From: Brachyspira pilosicoli
GTDB taxonomy: Bacteria; Spirochaetota; Brachyspiria; Brachyspirales; Brachyspiraceae
Direction: 5' to 3'
Assembly (NCBI RefSeq): GCF_019402445.1
Contig: NZ_SRZM01000152.1
Coordinates: 1 to 11,325, forward strand
DNA length: 11,325 nt
Positions 1 to 6,726 of this stretch are shown piece by piece. The stretch's first letter is position 1; each line of letters opens with the position of its first letter. Made by a program: the position numbers and the translations under genes. Below the pieces are notes generated by a model. The model saw nothing but the letters and a program-made list of their open reading frames with translations, ran no database searches and was not told the DNA's origin.

Positions 1-172
1 GCAAAGCCACCACAAATAAAAACTTAAAAATTTTATTCTTCTTTTTCCTGCCACAAAAAAGCAAAAAGTGCAATTATATATTAATATTATTTAATAAATA
101 TTTATAATTGAATACCAAATTACTATTAAAATATGGAGTTTAAAAAAATTATTCAATAAAATAAAAAAATAA
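1..172. other. A/T-rich non-coding region upstream of flgL
   Basis: No convincing gene lies here. The plus-strand frames close quickly; one reads only AKPPQIKT before a TAA at 25-27. On the minus strand the first 49 bases could encode a Lys-rich then hydrophobic stretch resembling a signal peptide, but there is no ATG and no ribosome binding site, so it is not called. An A/T-only inverted repeat, CAATTATA (71-78) and TATAATTG (103-110), could form a weak hairpin or be chance at this composition. Confidence 0.5.
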
Positions 173-199
173 TAAAACAATTTTTCATTATGACGATAA
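173..199 (+). promoter_or_regulatory. Sigma-28 (FliA)-type promoter for flgL
   Basis: The sequence reads TAAAACAA, 11 nt, GACGATAA. The known FliA consensus is TAAAGTTT-N11-GCCGATAA. The -35 core TAAA (173-176) is exact, the -10 element (192-199) matches 7 of 8, and the spacing is exact. Transcription would start near 205-207, leaving a leader of about 38 nt before the flgL ATG. Sigma-28 drives late flagellar genes after hook completion, which suits a hook-filament junction gene. fliW and csrA are probably co-transcribed, since no terminator is visible between the genes. Confidence 0.75.
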
Positions 200-202
200 A
201 TC

Positions 203-236
203 AAACTGGGATGATATATATTTTTTAATTAGGAGT
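203..236 (+). promoter_or_regulatory. Candidate CsrA-binding region in the flgL leader, overlapping the Shine-Dalgarno
   Basis: Bases 203-214 (AAACTGGGATGA) match the CsrA SELEX consensus RUACARGGAUGU at 9 of 12 positions, including the GGAUG core. A second GGA (232-234) lies inside the Shine-Dalgarno AGGAG at 231-235, 23 nt downstream. Two GGA motifs with one on the ribosome site is the classic layout for CsrA translational repression, and csrA is in the same operon. If transcription starts near 206, the first site would sit at the extreme 5' end and might be incomplete. This is inference, not proof. Confidence 0.4.
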
Positions 237-243
237 TAAAAAT

Positions 244-1497
244 ATGAGAGTTACAGAGCAAGCCCAATATAATAGAGCTATAAGCAGTATTAAGAAAAAT
301 TATAGTGAAATGGAAGCATCTCAAACAAGGCTATCTACAGGTCAAAGAGTACAAAGACCGCATGAAAATGTTACATCCACAATCAATTCTATTTATTACA
401 GAACAAGAAAATCATCATTAGATAGATATCAAAATAACATAGTAGACGGTAAAGAAAGATTAAGCGTAGCACATGATTCTATGAGTTCTATTACACAAGC
501 CTTGGCAAGAGCAAGAGATTTAGCAGTACAAGGTGCAAACAGCACATACTCTGCAGAAGACAGAGCTAAAATGGCTATGGAAGTAGAAGAAATGATAGAA
601 AGAATATACGACATATCTAAAACTCAAAGCAAAGGAGAGTTTATATTCTCTGGTACAAGTGTAAAAACTGCACCATTTAGAGCATTATACGGACATGATG
701 AAAAAGCAGGACGTTCAATAATTCAAACAGTAATGTATGAAGGTGATGCTAATGCTCAAAACAGAGAAATAGAAAATTGACCATATATCAATGTCGGCAC
801 TCCAGGAAACTATGCTTTTTGGGGTACAAATATGGAAATAATATCAACAGTTGATGCAGGCAATTATGTTGCTTCAGAAAATCAAGATATTATGATAGAT
901 GATATGGTTATAAACATAAAGCAAGGCGACAATATTGAAGCTATAGTTCAGAGAATAAATGATGCTAATGGAAATGTTAGTGCTACTATAGGAGATTTAA
1001 GAGGAGGTGCTAAAGTTATACAATTAAAAACATCTACTCCTCACAAAATACTTTTACAAGATTTAAAAGGAGGCACTGTATTACAAGATATAGGTTTAGT
1101 AAGACAAGGTGCTGGAAATATTCCAGAAAACAATTATGAACCTAGTGCTGTTATATCTGGTAAATCTCTATTTGAAAGTTTAATATATTTAAGAGATGCT
1201 ATGCTTAATGATGATGTTAGAGCTATAGGAAGCGAGGCTTTAGGATATATAGATAGTGCTATAGATAATGTTACAACTGTTCAAGCTAATGCTTCTTCAA
1301 AAGTTACAAGACTTGATATGGGTTACAATAGCTTTGAAGACCAAAAACTTGCAATAGATGAAGCTTTGGCTAAAAATGAAAATATTGATTATGCTGAAGA
1401 GATTGTTAATTTCAATATGTGGCAATATGCTCATAATGCAACATTACAAACAACAGGAAGACTATTAGGAAGAACATTATTGGATTATATGAGATAA
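244..1497 (+). pseudogene. flgL: Flagellar hook-associated protein 3 (hook-filament junction), interrupted by an in-frame TGA
   Basis: FlgL (HAP3) sits at the hook-filament junction and lets flagellin polymerise. The N-terminal part (codons 1-178) has the flagellin-like D0/D1 signature: the start MRVTEQ, the segment SQTRLSTGQRVQRPHEN, and a long helical region with LARARDLAVQGAN. Codon 179 is TGA (778-780). The same frame then continues without a break through PYINVGTPGNYAFWGTN to a C-terminal flagellin-like helix ending GRLLGRTLLDYMR and TAA at 1495-1497. The whole frame is 418 codons including both stops, a normal spirochaete FlgL size, so one base change explains the break; TGG (Trp) or GGA (Gly) are plausible ancestral codons. 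The start has a good ribosome site, AGGAG at 231-235. A restart at ATG 832 has no good ribosome site. It may be a sequencing error, a real nonsense mutation or a read-through site; I favour error or mutation. Alanine and valine codon choice also changes near the break. Confidence 0.85.
778..780 (+). other. Internal TGA stop in flgL
   Basis: The codon context is GAA AAT TGA CCA. The frame is open on both sides and the protein on both sides is FlgL-like, so this is a single-codon interruption and not a frameshift. TGA serves as a normal stop elsewhere in this window (fliW at 2007-2009, and the MFS gene within an ATGA overlap), so a recoded genetic code is unlikely. UGA followed by C is the leakiest stop context known in E. 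coli, so a little full-length protein could be made. Confidence 0.9.
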
Positions 1498-1538
1498 TAT
1501 AAACTAATTAATAATAAAAAATTAAAGGAAATTATTTA

Positions 1539-2009
1539 ATGCCAGAAATAGAATCTAGAATATTAGGAAAAGTAGAAGTTTCTGATAACAATTTATATCA
1601 CCTTAACGGAAGCATATTAGCATTTGAGGACTATGATGAGTTTTATTTGCTTAATATGGACGAAGAAGGTACTTTTAAAATACTGCAGTCTAAAGATGAT
1701 AAAAATATATGTTTTATATTGATAGATCCATTTCTGGTATTTAAAGATTATAAACCAGATGTTCATGATAATGATATAAAATTATTAGAAATTGAAAAAG
1801 AAGAAGATATACATTTATTAACAATAGTAACAATACCAAATGATAATTTCAAAGCTATGAGTGCCAATTTAATAGCTCCAATAGTTTTTAATATAAAAAA
1901 TCACAAAGCAAGACAATGCACAGTTATTGGAGATAAATATAATACAAGACACCCAATATTGTCAGAGAACAATGCTGAAAATAATAATAACAAAGAGGAG
2001 AAAAGTTGA
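1539..2009 (+). CDS. fliW: Flagellar assembly factor FliW (CsrA antagonist)
   Basis: FliW binds CsrA and relieves its translational repression. In Bacillus subtilis, flagellin competes for FliW, which links filament export to flagellin synthesis. The 156-residue protein has the family hallmarks: an N-terminal beta region with LGKVEV and FEDYDEFYLL, the core TIPNDNFKAMSANLIAPIVF (residues 98-117), ARQ (124-126), and a C-terminal YNTRHPIL (134-141). An Asn/Glu/Lys-rich low-complexity tail follows. The ribosome site AAAGGAA (1524-1530) supports the ATG. It lies 41 nt after flgL and is followed directly by csrA, the usual pairing. Its TGA stop is in the same frame as csrA with one TAT codon between, so read-through would give a FliW-CsrA fusion. 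Confidence 0.95.
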   Translation: MPEIESRILGKVEVSDNNLYHLNGSILAFEDYDEFYLLNMDEEGTFKILQSKDDKNICFILIDPFLVFKDYKPDVHDNDIKLLEIEKEEDIHLLTIVTIPNDNFKAMSANLIAPIVFNIKNHKARQCTVIGDKYNTRHPILSENNAENNNNKEEKS

Positions 2010-2012
2010 TAT

Positions 2013-2258
2013 ATGCTTGTACTATCTAGAAAAATCAATCAAAGCATTGTTATAGGCGATAACATAGAAATTATGCTTGTTGATATAAGAGGCGACCAAA
2101 TAAAATTAGGCATCAATGCTCCAAGAGATGTAAAAATATTTAGAAAAGAGGTTTATGAAGAGATAGAAAGCCAAAACTTAGAAGCTTCTAAAACAAATCC
2201 TGAACAATTAAATATCTTAAGCAGTTTTGTAAAAAATAAACTAGAAAAAAATAAATAA
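2013..2258 (+). CDS. csrA: Carbon storage regulator CsrA, translational repressor
   Basis: CsrA is a dimeric RNA-binding protein that binds GGA motifs in mRNA leaders and blocks ribosome access or changes message stability. The sequence aligns without gaps to E. coli CsrA through its core: MLVLSRK at the start, [19 protein letters not shown] at 33-51, with the RNA-contact residues Leu4 and Arg44 present. At 81 residues it is longer than the 61 of E. coli, owing to a Lys/Asn-rich C-terminal tail of about 20 residues. The Shine-Dalgarno AGGAG (1996-2000) lies inside the end of fliW, 12 nt before the ATG, a slightly long gap. Overlap of this site with the fliW end implies translational coupling. 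The natural target in this operon may be the flgL leader. Confidence 0.97.
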   Translation: MLVLSRKINQSIVIGDNIEIMLVDIRGDQIKLGINAPRDVKIFRKEVYEEIESQNLEASKTNPEQLNILSSFVKNKLEKNK

Positions 2259-2261
2259 TTT

Positions 2262-3065
2262 TTATAAAACTATTCTTTCTAACTCATAATTAATTTTTAC
2301 ATATCTAGATACAAAATCATTAAAATCTTTTTTATCCCCTGTTGTAAAAAACTTTAATCTTCCTCCAGAATTATTAACTAAATTATTATCAATAAGATAT
2401 TTTTTTATAGATAATGCTATTTTAGTACTAGGGTCTATTATATTTTTTATATTAGTTTTTTTATTATTTACAACATATTTTATATCATCAATTATAAAAG
2501 GATAATGTGTACAAGCAAGAAGTAAAGTATCAGAATTATCATCTATTTTTTTTACATACTCTTCTAAAACTTTTAGCCTATCATCATAACTATACCAATT
2601 ATTTTCTATCATAGGACATAATTTCTGACAAGCTACCTGAGTAACTTTTATTTTGTCATTATAATTAAGTATTTTATCATGATACATATTAGAGTGAACT
2701 GTAAACTCAGTTGCCATTATAGATATATTATTATTTTTGGTATTATCAATTATATCCTCTACTCCATTAGATATTATCTCTATTATAGGTATATCATATT
2801 TTTCTTTTAAGAAATCATAAGAAGAAGCAGTAATTGTATTACAAGCAATAACAGCCATTTTACAATCTTGTTTTATGAGGAAATCTAATATCTTTATAGA
2901 TAATTGAGTTATTTCTTCTTTAGATTTATCACCATAAGGTATATTATGATTATCCCCAAGATATATATAATTTTCATTAGGAAGAATATTTAATAATTTT
3001 TTTAAAACACTTATACCGCCAAATCCTGAATCAAAAACGGCTATAGGTTTAGAAGATATACTCAT
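2262..3065 (-). CDS. murI: Glutamate racemase
   Basis: MurI interconverts L- and D-glutamate, supplying D-Glu for peptidoglycan in the cytoplasm by a cofactor-independent two-base mechanism. All family motifs are visible: DSGFGG (residues 12-17, with catalytic-site Asp12 and Ser13), YLGDNHNIPYG (35-45), ACNT with catalytic Cys75, and LACTHYP with catalytic Cys185 and His187. The length of 267 residues is normal. The ATG (3063-3065) has only a weak GGAT-type ribosome site. It is transcribed from its own promoter, divergent from the oad operon, and its 3' end stops 3 nt from that of csrA with no terminator between them, so the two transcripts probably overlap. Confidence 0.96.
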   Translation of the reverse strand: MSISSKPIAVFDSGFGGISVLKKLLNILPNENYIYLGDNHNIPYGDKSKEEITQLSIKILDFLIKQDCKMAVIACNTITASSYDFLKEKYDIPIIEIISNGVEDIIDNTKNNNISIMATEFTVHSNMYHDKILNYNDKIKVTQVACQKLCPMIENNWYSYDDRLKVLEEYVKKIDDNSDTLLLACTHYPFIIDDIKYVVNNKKTNIKNIIDPSTKIALSIKKYLIDNNLVNNSGGRLKFFTTGDKKDFNDFVSRYVKINYELERIVL

Positions 3066-3092
3066 TAAATAAATCCAAATAAAATTTTTGAT

Positions 3093-3120
3093 ATTATATA
3101 TAGTATATCATAAAAGTCAA
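3093..3120 (-). promoter_or_regulatory. Sigma-70-type promoter for murI
   Basis: Read on the minus strand, TTGACT (plus 3115-3120, 5 of 6 to TTGACA) is followed after 16 nt by a perfect TATAAT (plus 3093-3098). The start would be near 3086, about 20 nt before the murI ATG. It lies back to back with the oad promoter in a 152-nt intergenic region. Confidence 0.6.
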
Positions 3121-3146
3121 ATATATTGTGATATGTAGTTTTTATT

Positions 3147-3197
3147 TTGTATAAAGATACTTGTATATATGTGTAAAATATTGTATAATGTATACAA
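3147..3197 (+). repeat. Operator-like TTGTATA repeats and palindrome over the oad -10 box
   Basis: TTGTATA occurs directly at 3147-3153, 3161-3167 and 3181-3187. The last copy pairs with its inverted copy TATACAA (3191-3197), giving the perfect palindrome TTGTATA-ATG-TATACAA. The middle copy covers the -35 hexamer and the palindrome covers the -10 box. This is the geometry of a repressor operator with extra half-sites. Which regulator binds is unknown; no regulator gene is adjacent. Low G+C raises the chance of A/T repeats, but three exact heptamers with a central G in 51 bp is more than I would expect. Confidence 0.5.
3161..3189 (+). promoter_or_regulatory. Promoter of the oadGAB-bioY operon
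   Basis: A perfect -10 box TATAAT (3184-3189) is preceded at the ideal 17-nt spacing by TTGTAT (3161-3166), a weak -35 match. Transcription would start near 3196, giving a leader of about 22 nt before oadG. The weak -35 and the repeats around the -10 suggest regulated expression. No promoter or terminator is evident downstream until after bioY, so the four genes probably share this promoter. Confidence 0.6.
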
Positions 3198-3217
3198 AAT
3201 AAAATTAGGAGGATTTC

Positions 3218-3457
3218 ATGAACGGAAGTATCATAGAAGCCTTACAAATAATGCTTATAGGAATGGGTGTAGTAGTACTCTTCTTAATAATATTAGTTTA
3301 TGTAATGAAACTAGTAAGTGTTATTATAGCACAAGTAGATAAAGTTATGCCTCAAAAAGAGGAAGAACAAACTGCATTACCTGTTCAATCTGTGAGTAAT
3401 GACAAGATGGTTGCTATTGCTATAGCTTTAGCACATGTTCATAGTAATAAAAAGTAA
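3218..3457 (+). CDS. oadG: Na+-translocating oxaloacetate-type decarboxylase, gamma subunit
   Basis: OadG is the small membrane anchor that holds the alpha subunit on the beta subunit. This 79-residue protein has one N-terminal transmembrane helix (about residues 8-35: EALQIMLIGMGVVVLFLIIL and on) followed by a polar cytoplasmic tail, matching the family in size and layout. The tail contains Lys/Glu/Gln-rich and Ala-rich stretches and ends AHVHSNKK; a C-terminal histidine could relate to the metal site reported for Klebsiella OadG, which is inference. The strong ribosome site AGGAGGA (3207-3213) fixes the start. It is first in the operon, 25 nt before oadA, the same G-A-B order as in Klebsiella. 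Confidence 0.85.
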   Translation: MNGSIIEALQIMLIGMGVVVLFLIILVYVMKLVSVIIAQVDKVMPQKEEEQTALPVQSVSNDKMVAIAIALAHVHSNKK

Positions 3458-3482
3458 TGGACAAGCATAAGGAGAAATTAAT

Positions 3483-5285
3483 ATGGCAAAAAAAGAAGTA
3501 AAATTTATGGTAACAGCATTTAGGGACGGATTTCAATCTGTTTACGGTGCTAGAGTATTATCCAAAGACTTTATGCCAGCTGTAGAAGCATTTGTAAAAG
3601 CTGGTGTTAAATATTTTGAATCTGGCGGCGGTGCAACATTTCAAAGTGCATTCTTTTACAACAATGAAAATGCTTTTGATGTAATGGACACTTTTAGAAA
3701 GACTGTTGGACCAGATGTTAATTTACAAACTTTGGCAAGAGGAGTTAATGTTGTTGGTTTGGAATCTCAGCCTAGAGATATGATTAAACTTCATGCTCAG
3801 CTTTTCAAAAAACATGGTATCACAACTATTAGAAACTTTGATGCATTAAACGATGTAAACAACCTAATTTACAGTGGACAATGTATTAAAGAAGCAGGAT
3901 TAAAACACCAGGTATGTGTTACTATGATGGCTCTTCCTCCTGGATGTGAAGGTGCTCATGATGCTGCTTTCTATGGAAAAGTATTAACTCAAATAAAAGA
4001 TAATGTAGATTTTGACTCAGTATGTTTCAAAGATGCTTCTGGTACTACTACTCCTCAAGTAGTTTATGATACAATTAAAGAAGCTAGAAAGATTTTAGGT
4101 AAAGATGTACATATACAAATGCATAGCCATGAAACTGCTGGTATTGGTGCTATACAATATAAAGCGGCTTTAGATGCTGGTGCTGATTGTATAGATGTTT
4201 CTTTGGCTCCTGTATCTGGCGGTACTTGTTCTACAGATTTAATAGTTATGTGGCATGCTTTAAGAGGAACAGATTTCTATTTTGATATTGATATAGATAA
4301 AATCAGAGAAGCTGAAGAAGTATTCAAAGAATGTATGAAAGATTATTTCTTACCACCTGAAAGTAGAACTGTTGAGCCTATGATTCCATTTGCTCCAATG
4401 CCTGGTGGTGCATTAACCGCTAATACTCAAATGATGAGAGATATTAATGTAATGAACCGTTTCCCTGAAGTTATTAAGGCTATGACTGAAGTAGTTAAAA
4501 AAGGCGGTTTCGGTACTTCTGTAACTCCTGTATCTCAATTCTATTTCCAACAAGCATTTAACAATGTAATGCAAGGCGATTGGAAAAAGATTGCTGATGG
4601 TTATGGAAAAATGGTATTAGGATATTTTGGTAAAACTCCTTCTACTCCTGACCCTGAAATAGTAAAAATAGCTAGTGAACAATTAGGTTTACAGCCTACA
4701 ACTGAACTTGCTATGGATATAGATGATAGAAACCCTAAAAAAGGTAGAAAAGCTGCTGAACAGGCATTAAAAGATGCTGGTATAACAGACCTTTCTGATG
4801 AAAACGTATTTATAGCTGCTGCTTGTAAAGAAAAAGGTATACAATTCCTTAAAGGTGAAGCTAAACTCGGTATTAGAAAGAATGCTGCTGGTTCTTCTGA
4901 TGGTGTTAAAGCTACTAGCAATGAAGTTACTGTTACAGTTGGCGGTTCTAGCTATGGAGTAAAAATAGAAAACGGTAAAGCTATAGTTGATGGTGTAAGC
5001 TATGATTATACTATTAAAGATGGTATAGTTGCTGGTGCTACTCAATCAGCTCCTGCTTCTTCAGGTGGTTCTGCTACTCCTATTACTGCTGGTTTACCTG
5101 GTACTGTATTAAAAATACTTGCTCCTGTTGGAACACAAGTTCAAGATGGAACAACTATATTAATTGTAGAAGCTATGAAAATGGAAGTAGAAATTAAATC
5201 TTCTGCAAGTGGTGTTGTAAAAGAAGTAAAAGTAAAACCAGGGGATGCTGTAGTTGCTGGTCAAGAGTTGGCTATTGTTGGATAA
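3483..5285 (+). CDS. oadA: Oxaloacetate decarboxylase-type alpha subunit: carboxyltransferase plus biotin carrier
   Basis: The alpha subunit moves the carboxylate of a 2-oxo-dicarboxylate (oxaloacetate in known enzymes) to its own biotin, which OadB then decarboxylates. Residues 1 to about 280 form a pyruvate-carboxyltransferase TIM barrel. Visible features are RDGFQ (14-18, metal ligand Asp15), GGATF (49-53), FDALNDVNN (119-127), carbamylated-Lys candidate Lys183 in CFKDASG, and metal ligands His214 and His216 in [10 protein letters not shown] conserved carboxylase region follows to about 465. After an Ala/Ser/Gly linker (about 520-535) comes a biotinyl domain with EAMKM and biotin on Lys566, 34 residues from the C-terminus, as expected. 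The length of 600 is normal. The N-terminal motif differs from the usual LRDAHQSL (here AFRDGFQS) and the SYTTSP-like substrate motif is absent, so this is a divergent subfamily and the substrate is less sure. The ribosome site AAGGAGA (3469-3475) supports the start. Confidence 0.88.
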   Translation: MAKKEVKFMVTAFRDGFQSVYGARVLSKDFMPAVEAFVKAGVKYFESGGGATFQSAFFYNNENAFDVMDTFRKTVGPDVNLQTLARGVNVVGLESQPRDMIKLHAQLFKKHGITTIRNFDALNDVNNLIYSGQCIKEAGLKHQVCVTMMALPPGCEGAHDAAFYGKVLTQIKDNVDFDSVCFKDASGTTTPQVVYDTIKEARKILGKDVHIQMHSHETAGIGAIQYKAALDAGADCIDVSLAPVSGGTCSTDLIVMWHALRGTDFYFDIDIDKIREAEEVFKECMKDYFLPPESRTVEPMIPFAPMPGGALTANTQMMRDINVMNRFPEVIKAMTEVVKKGGFGTSVTPVSQFYFQQAFNNVMQGDWKKIADGYGKMVLGYFGKTPSTPDPEIVKIASEQLGLQPTTELAMDIDDRNPKKGRKAAEQALKDAGITDLSDENVFIAAACKEKGIQFLKGEAKLGIRKNAAGSSDGVKATSNEVTVTVGGSSYGVKIENGKAIVDGVSYDYTIKDGIVAGATQSAPASSGGSATPITAGLPGTVLKILAPVGTQVQDGTTILIVEAMKMEVEIKSSASGVVKEVKVKPGDAVVAGQELAIVG

Positions 5286-5313
5286 TAGATGCTTGTTTGA
5301 AGGAGTGAAAAGA

Positions 5314-6693
5314 ATGAAAAAAATATTTTTAGTATTTACACTTGTCTTGATGACGGCATCTGTAGTTTTAGCACAAGAAAAAGAAGAATATAAACCTATT
5401 GATATAAAAGAATCACTTATATCTTTAGCTAGAAATACTGCTTTTGGTGGACTTTTCCCTAGAACAGAAAAAGAAATAGCTGAAGCTCAAGTGAAAGCTG
5501 AAAAAAGTAAACAAGAAAAATATCAAACAAAACTTAATGATATTAAAGTAAAAACTGCTCCTCTATGGCAGAATCTTATAATGATTTGTGTGGGTTTGCT
5601 TTTAGTATATCTTGCTATAGCTAAAGGCTTTGAACCATTACTTCTTATCCCTATAGGTATGGGTGGAATACTTGCTAATATACCTGTTGCTAATATTGCT
5701 GCTTTGCCTGTAGTAGAGGTCATTAATGGGCTTCCTGTTACTTTAAGTAGTGGTGGTTTTTTAGGTCAAATATATACTTTTGGTATTGAATCTGGATTAT
5801 TCCCGCTATTCATCTTCATTGGTGTTGGTGCTATGACAGATTTTGGTCCGCTTATTGCTAACCCTAAAACTGCTTTACTTGGTGCTGCTGCTCAGATAGG
5901 TATATTTGGTACTTTACTTGGTGCTATGGTTTTATCAACTTATATACCTGTTATCAATTTCTCACTTAAAGATGCTGCTTCTATAGGTATTATTGGTGGT
6001 GCTGATGGTCCTACTGCTATATTTACAGCTTCAAGACTTTCACCTGGTTTATTGGGTGCTATTGCTGTTGCTGCTTATTCTTATATGGCTTTAGTGCCTA
6101 TTATTCAGCCTCCTATTATGAAATGGCTTACTACTGAAAATGAAAGAAAAATTGAAATGAAACAGTTACGCCCTGTTAGCAAAAGAGAAAAAATCATATT
6201 CCCTCTTGTAGTTATCATACTTGTTGCTTTACTTTTACCAGATGCTGCTCCTTTAATTGGTGCTTTGATGTTTGGTAATTTGATTAAAGAATCTGGTGTT
6301 ACTGACAGATTATCAAAAACTGCTCAAAATGAATTAATTAACATTGTTACTATAATGTTAGGTTTATCTGTAGGAAGTAAATTAGCTGCTGATAAATTCT
6401 TACGTTTTGAGACACTTGGTATATTGATATTAGGTTTAGTAGCATTTTCTATGGGTACTGCTGGCGGTGTATTACTTGCTAAATTAATGAATGTATTTAG
6501 TAAAGATAAAATTAATCCTTTAATAGGAGCTGCTGGTGTATCTGCCGTTCCTATGGCTGCTAGAGTTGCTAACAAAGTTGGACAGGAATCTAACCCTCAC
6601 AACTTCCTACTTATGCATGCTATGGGTCCTAATGTTTCAGGAGTAATTGGTTCTGCTGTTGCTGCTGGTGTACTGCTTGCTATATTAGGTTAA
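5314..6693 (+). CDS. oadB: Na+-translocating decarboxylase beta subunit, with N-terminal signal-like extension
   Basis: OadB is the integral membrane subunit that decarboxylates carboxybiotin and couples this to Na+ export. I chose ATG 5314 over the in-frame upstream ATG at 5254, which lies inside oadA, because AGGAG (5301-5305) precedes it and a clean signal-like sequence starts there. The protein has 459 residues. Residues 1-20 look like a cleavable signal (MKK, then hydrophobic, ending SVVLA-QE). A charged region to about residue 80, probably helical, follows, then the OadB core. The core has [10 protein letters not shown] (228-237, with Asp231 matching the essential Asp203 of Klebsiella), [14 protein letters not shown] (405-418) and [17 protein letters not shown] (427-443). 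The enzyme family is clear. The extension of about 80 residues is absent from Klebsiella OadB. It starts 28 nt after oadA. Confidence 0.93.
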   Translation: MKKIFLVFTLVLMTASVVLAQEKEEYKPIDIKESLISLARNTAFGGLFPRTEKEIAEAQVKAEKSKQEKYQTKLNDIKVKTAPLWQNLIMICVGLLLVYLAIAKGFEPLLLIPIGMGGILANIPVANIAALPVVEVINGLPVTLSSGGFLGQIYTFGIESGLFPLFIFIGVGAMTDFGPLIANPKTALLGAAAQIGIFGTLLGAMVLSTYIPVINFSLKDAASIGIIGGADGPTAIFTASRLSPGLLGAIAVAAYSYMALVPIIQPPIMKWLTTENERKIEMKQLRPVSKREKIIFPLVVIILVALLLPDAAPLIGALMFGNLIKESGVTDRLSKTAQNELINIVTIMLGLSVGSKLAADKFLRFETLGILILGLVAFSMGTAGGVLLAKLMNVFSKDKINPLIGAAGVSAVPMAARVANKVGQESNPHNFLLMHAMGPNVSGVIGSAVAAGVLLAILG

Positions 6694-6726
6694 TAAAAAT
6701 TATAAAATAAAGGAGTTAAAAAAATT

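Noticed and set aside
71..110. A/T-only inverted repeat as a terminator or operator
   Set aside because: It is only 8 bp with a 24-nt loop and no G/C stem core, which is easily chance at this base composition.
244..1497. UGA read as tryptophan (a Mycoplasma-like genetic code)
   Set aside because: TGA ends fliW and the MFS gene at sensible places, and tryptophan is encoded by TGG throughout the window.
832..1497. A separate gene starting at ATG 832
   Set aside because: It is the C-terminal part of FlgL in the same frame, lacks a good ribosome site, and the codons just before it also encode FlgL-like sequence.
3066..3217. A riboswitch or small RNA before oadG
   Set aside because: The predicted leader is only about 22 nt, and the inverted repeat overlaps the -10 box, so it fits an operator better than an RNA structure.
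4601..5045. Minus-strand open frames within oadA
   Set aside because: They are shadows of a strongly supported coding gene, with no family features and no ribosome site.
5254..5313. OadB starting at the upstream in-frame ATG (5254)
   Set aside because: This would overlap the oadA end and put 20 unrelated residues before a clear signal-like start that has its own AGGAG.
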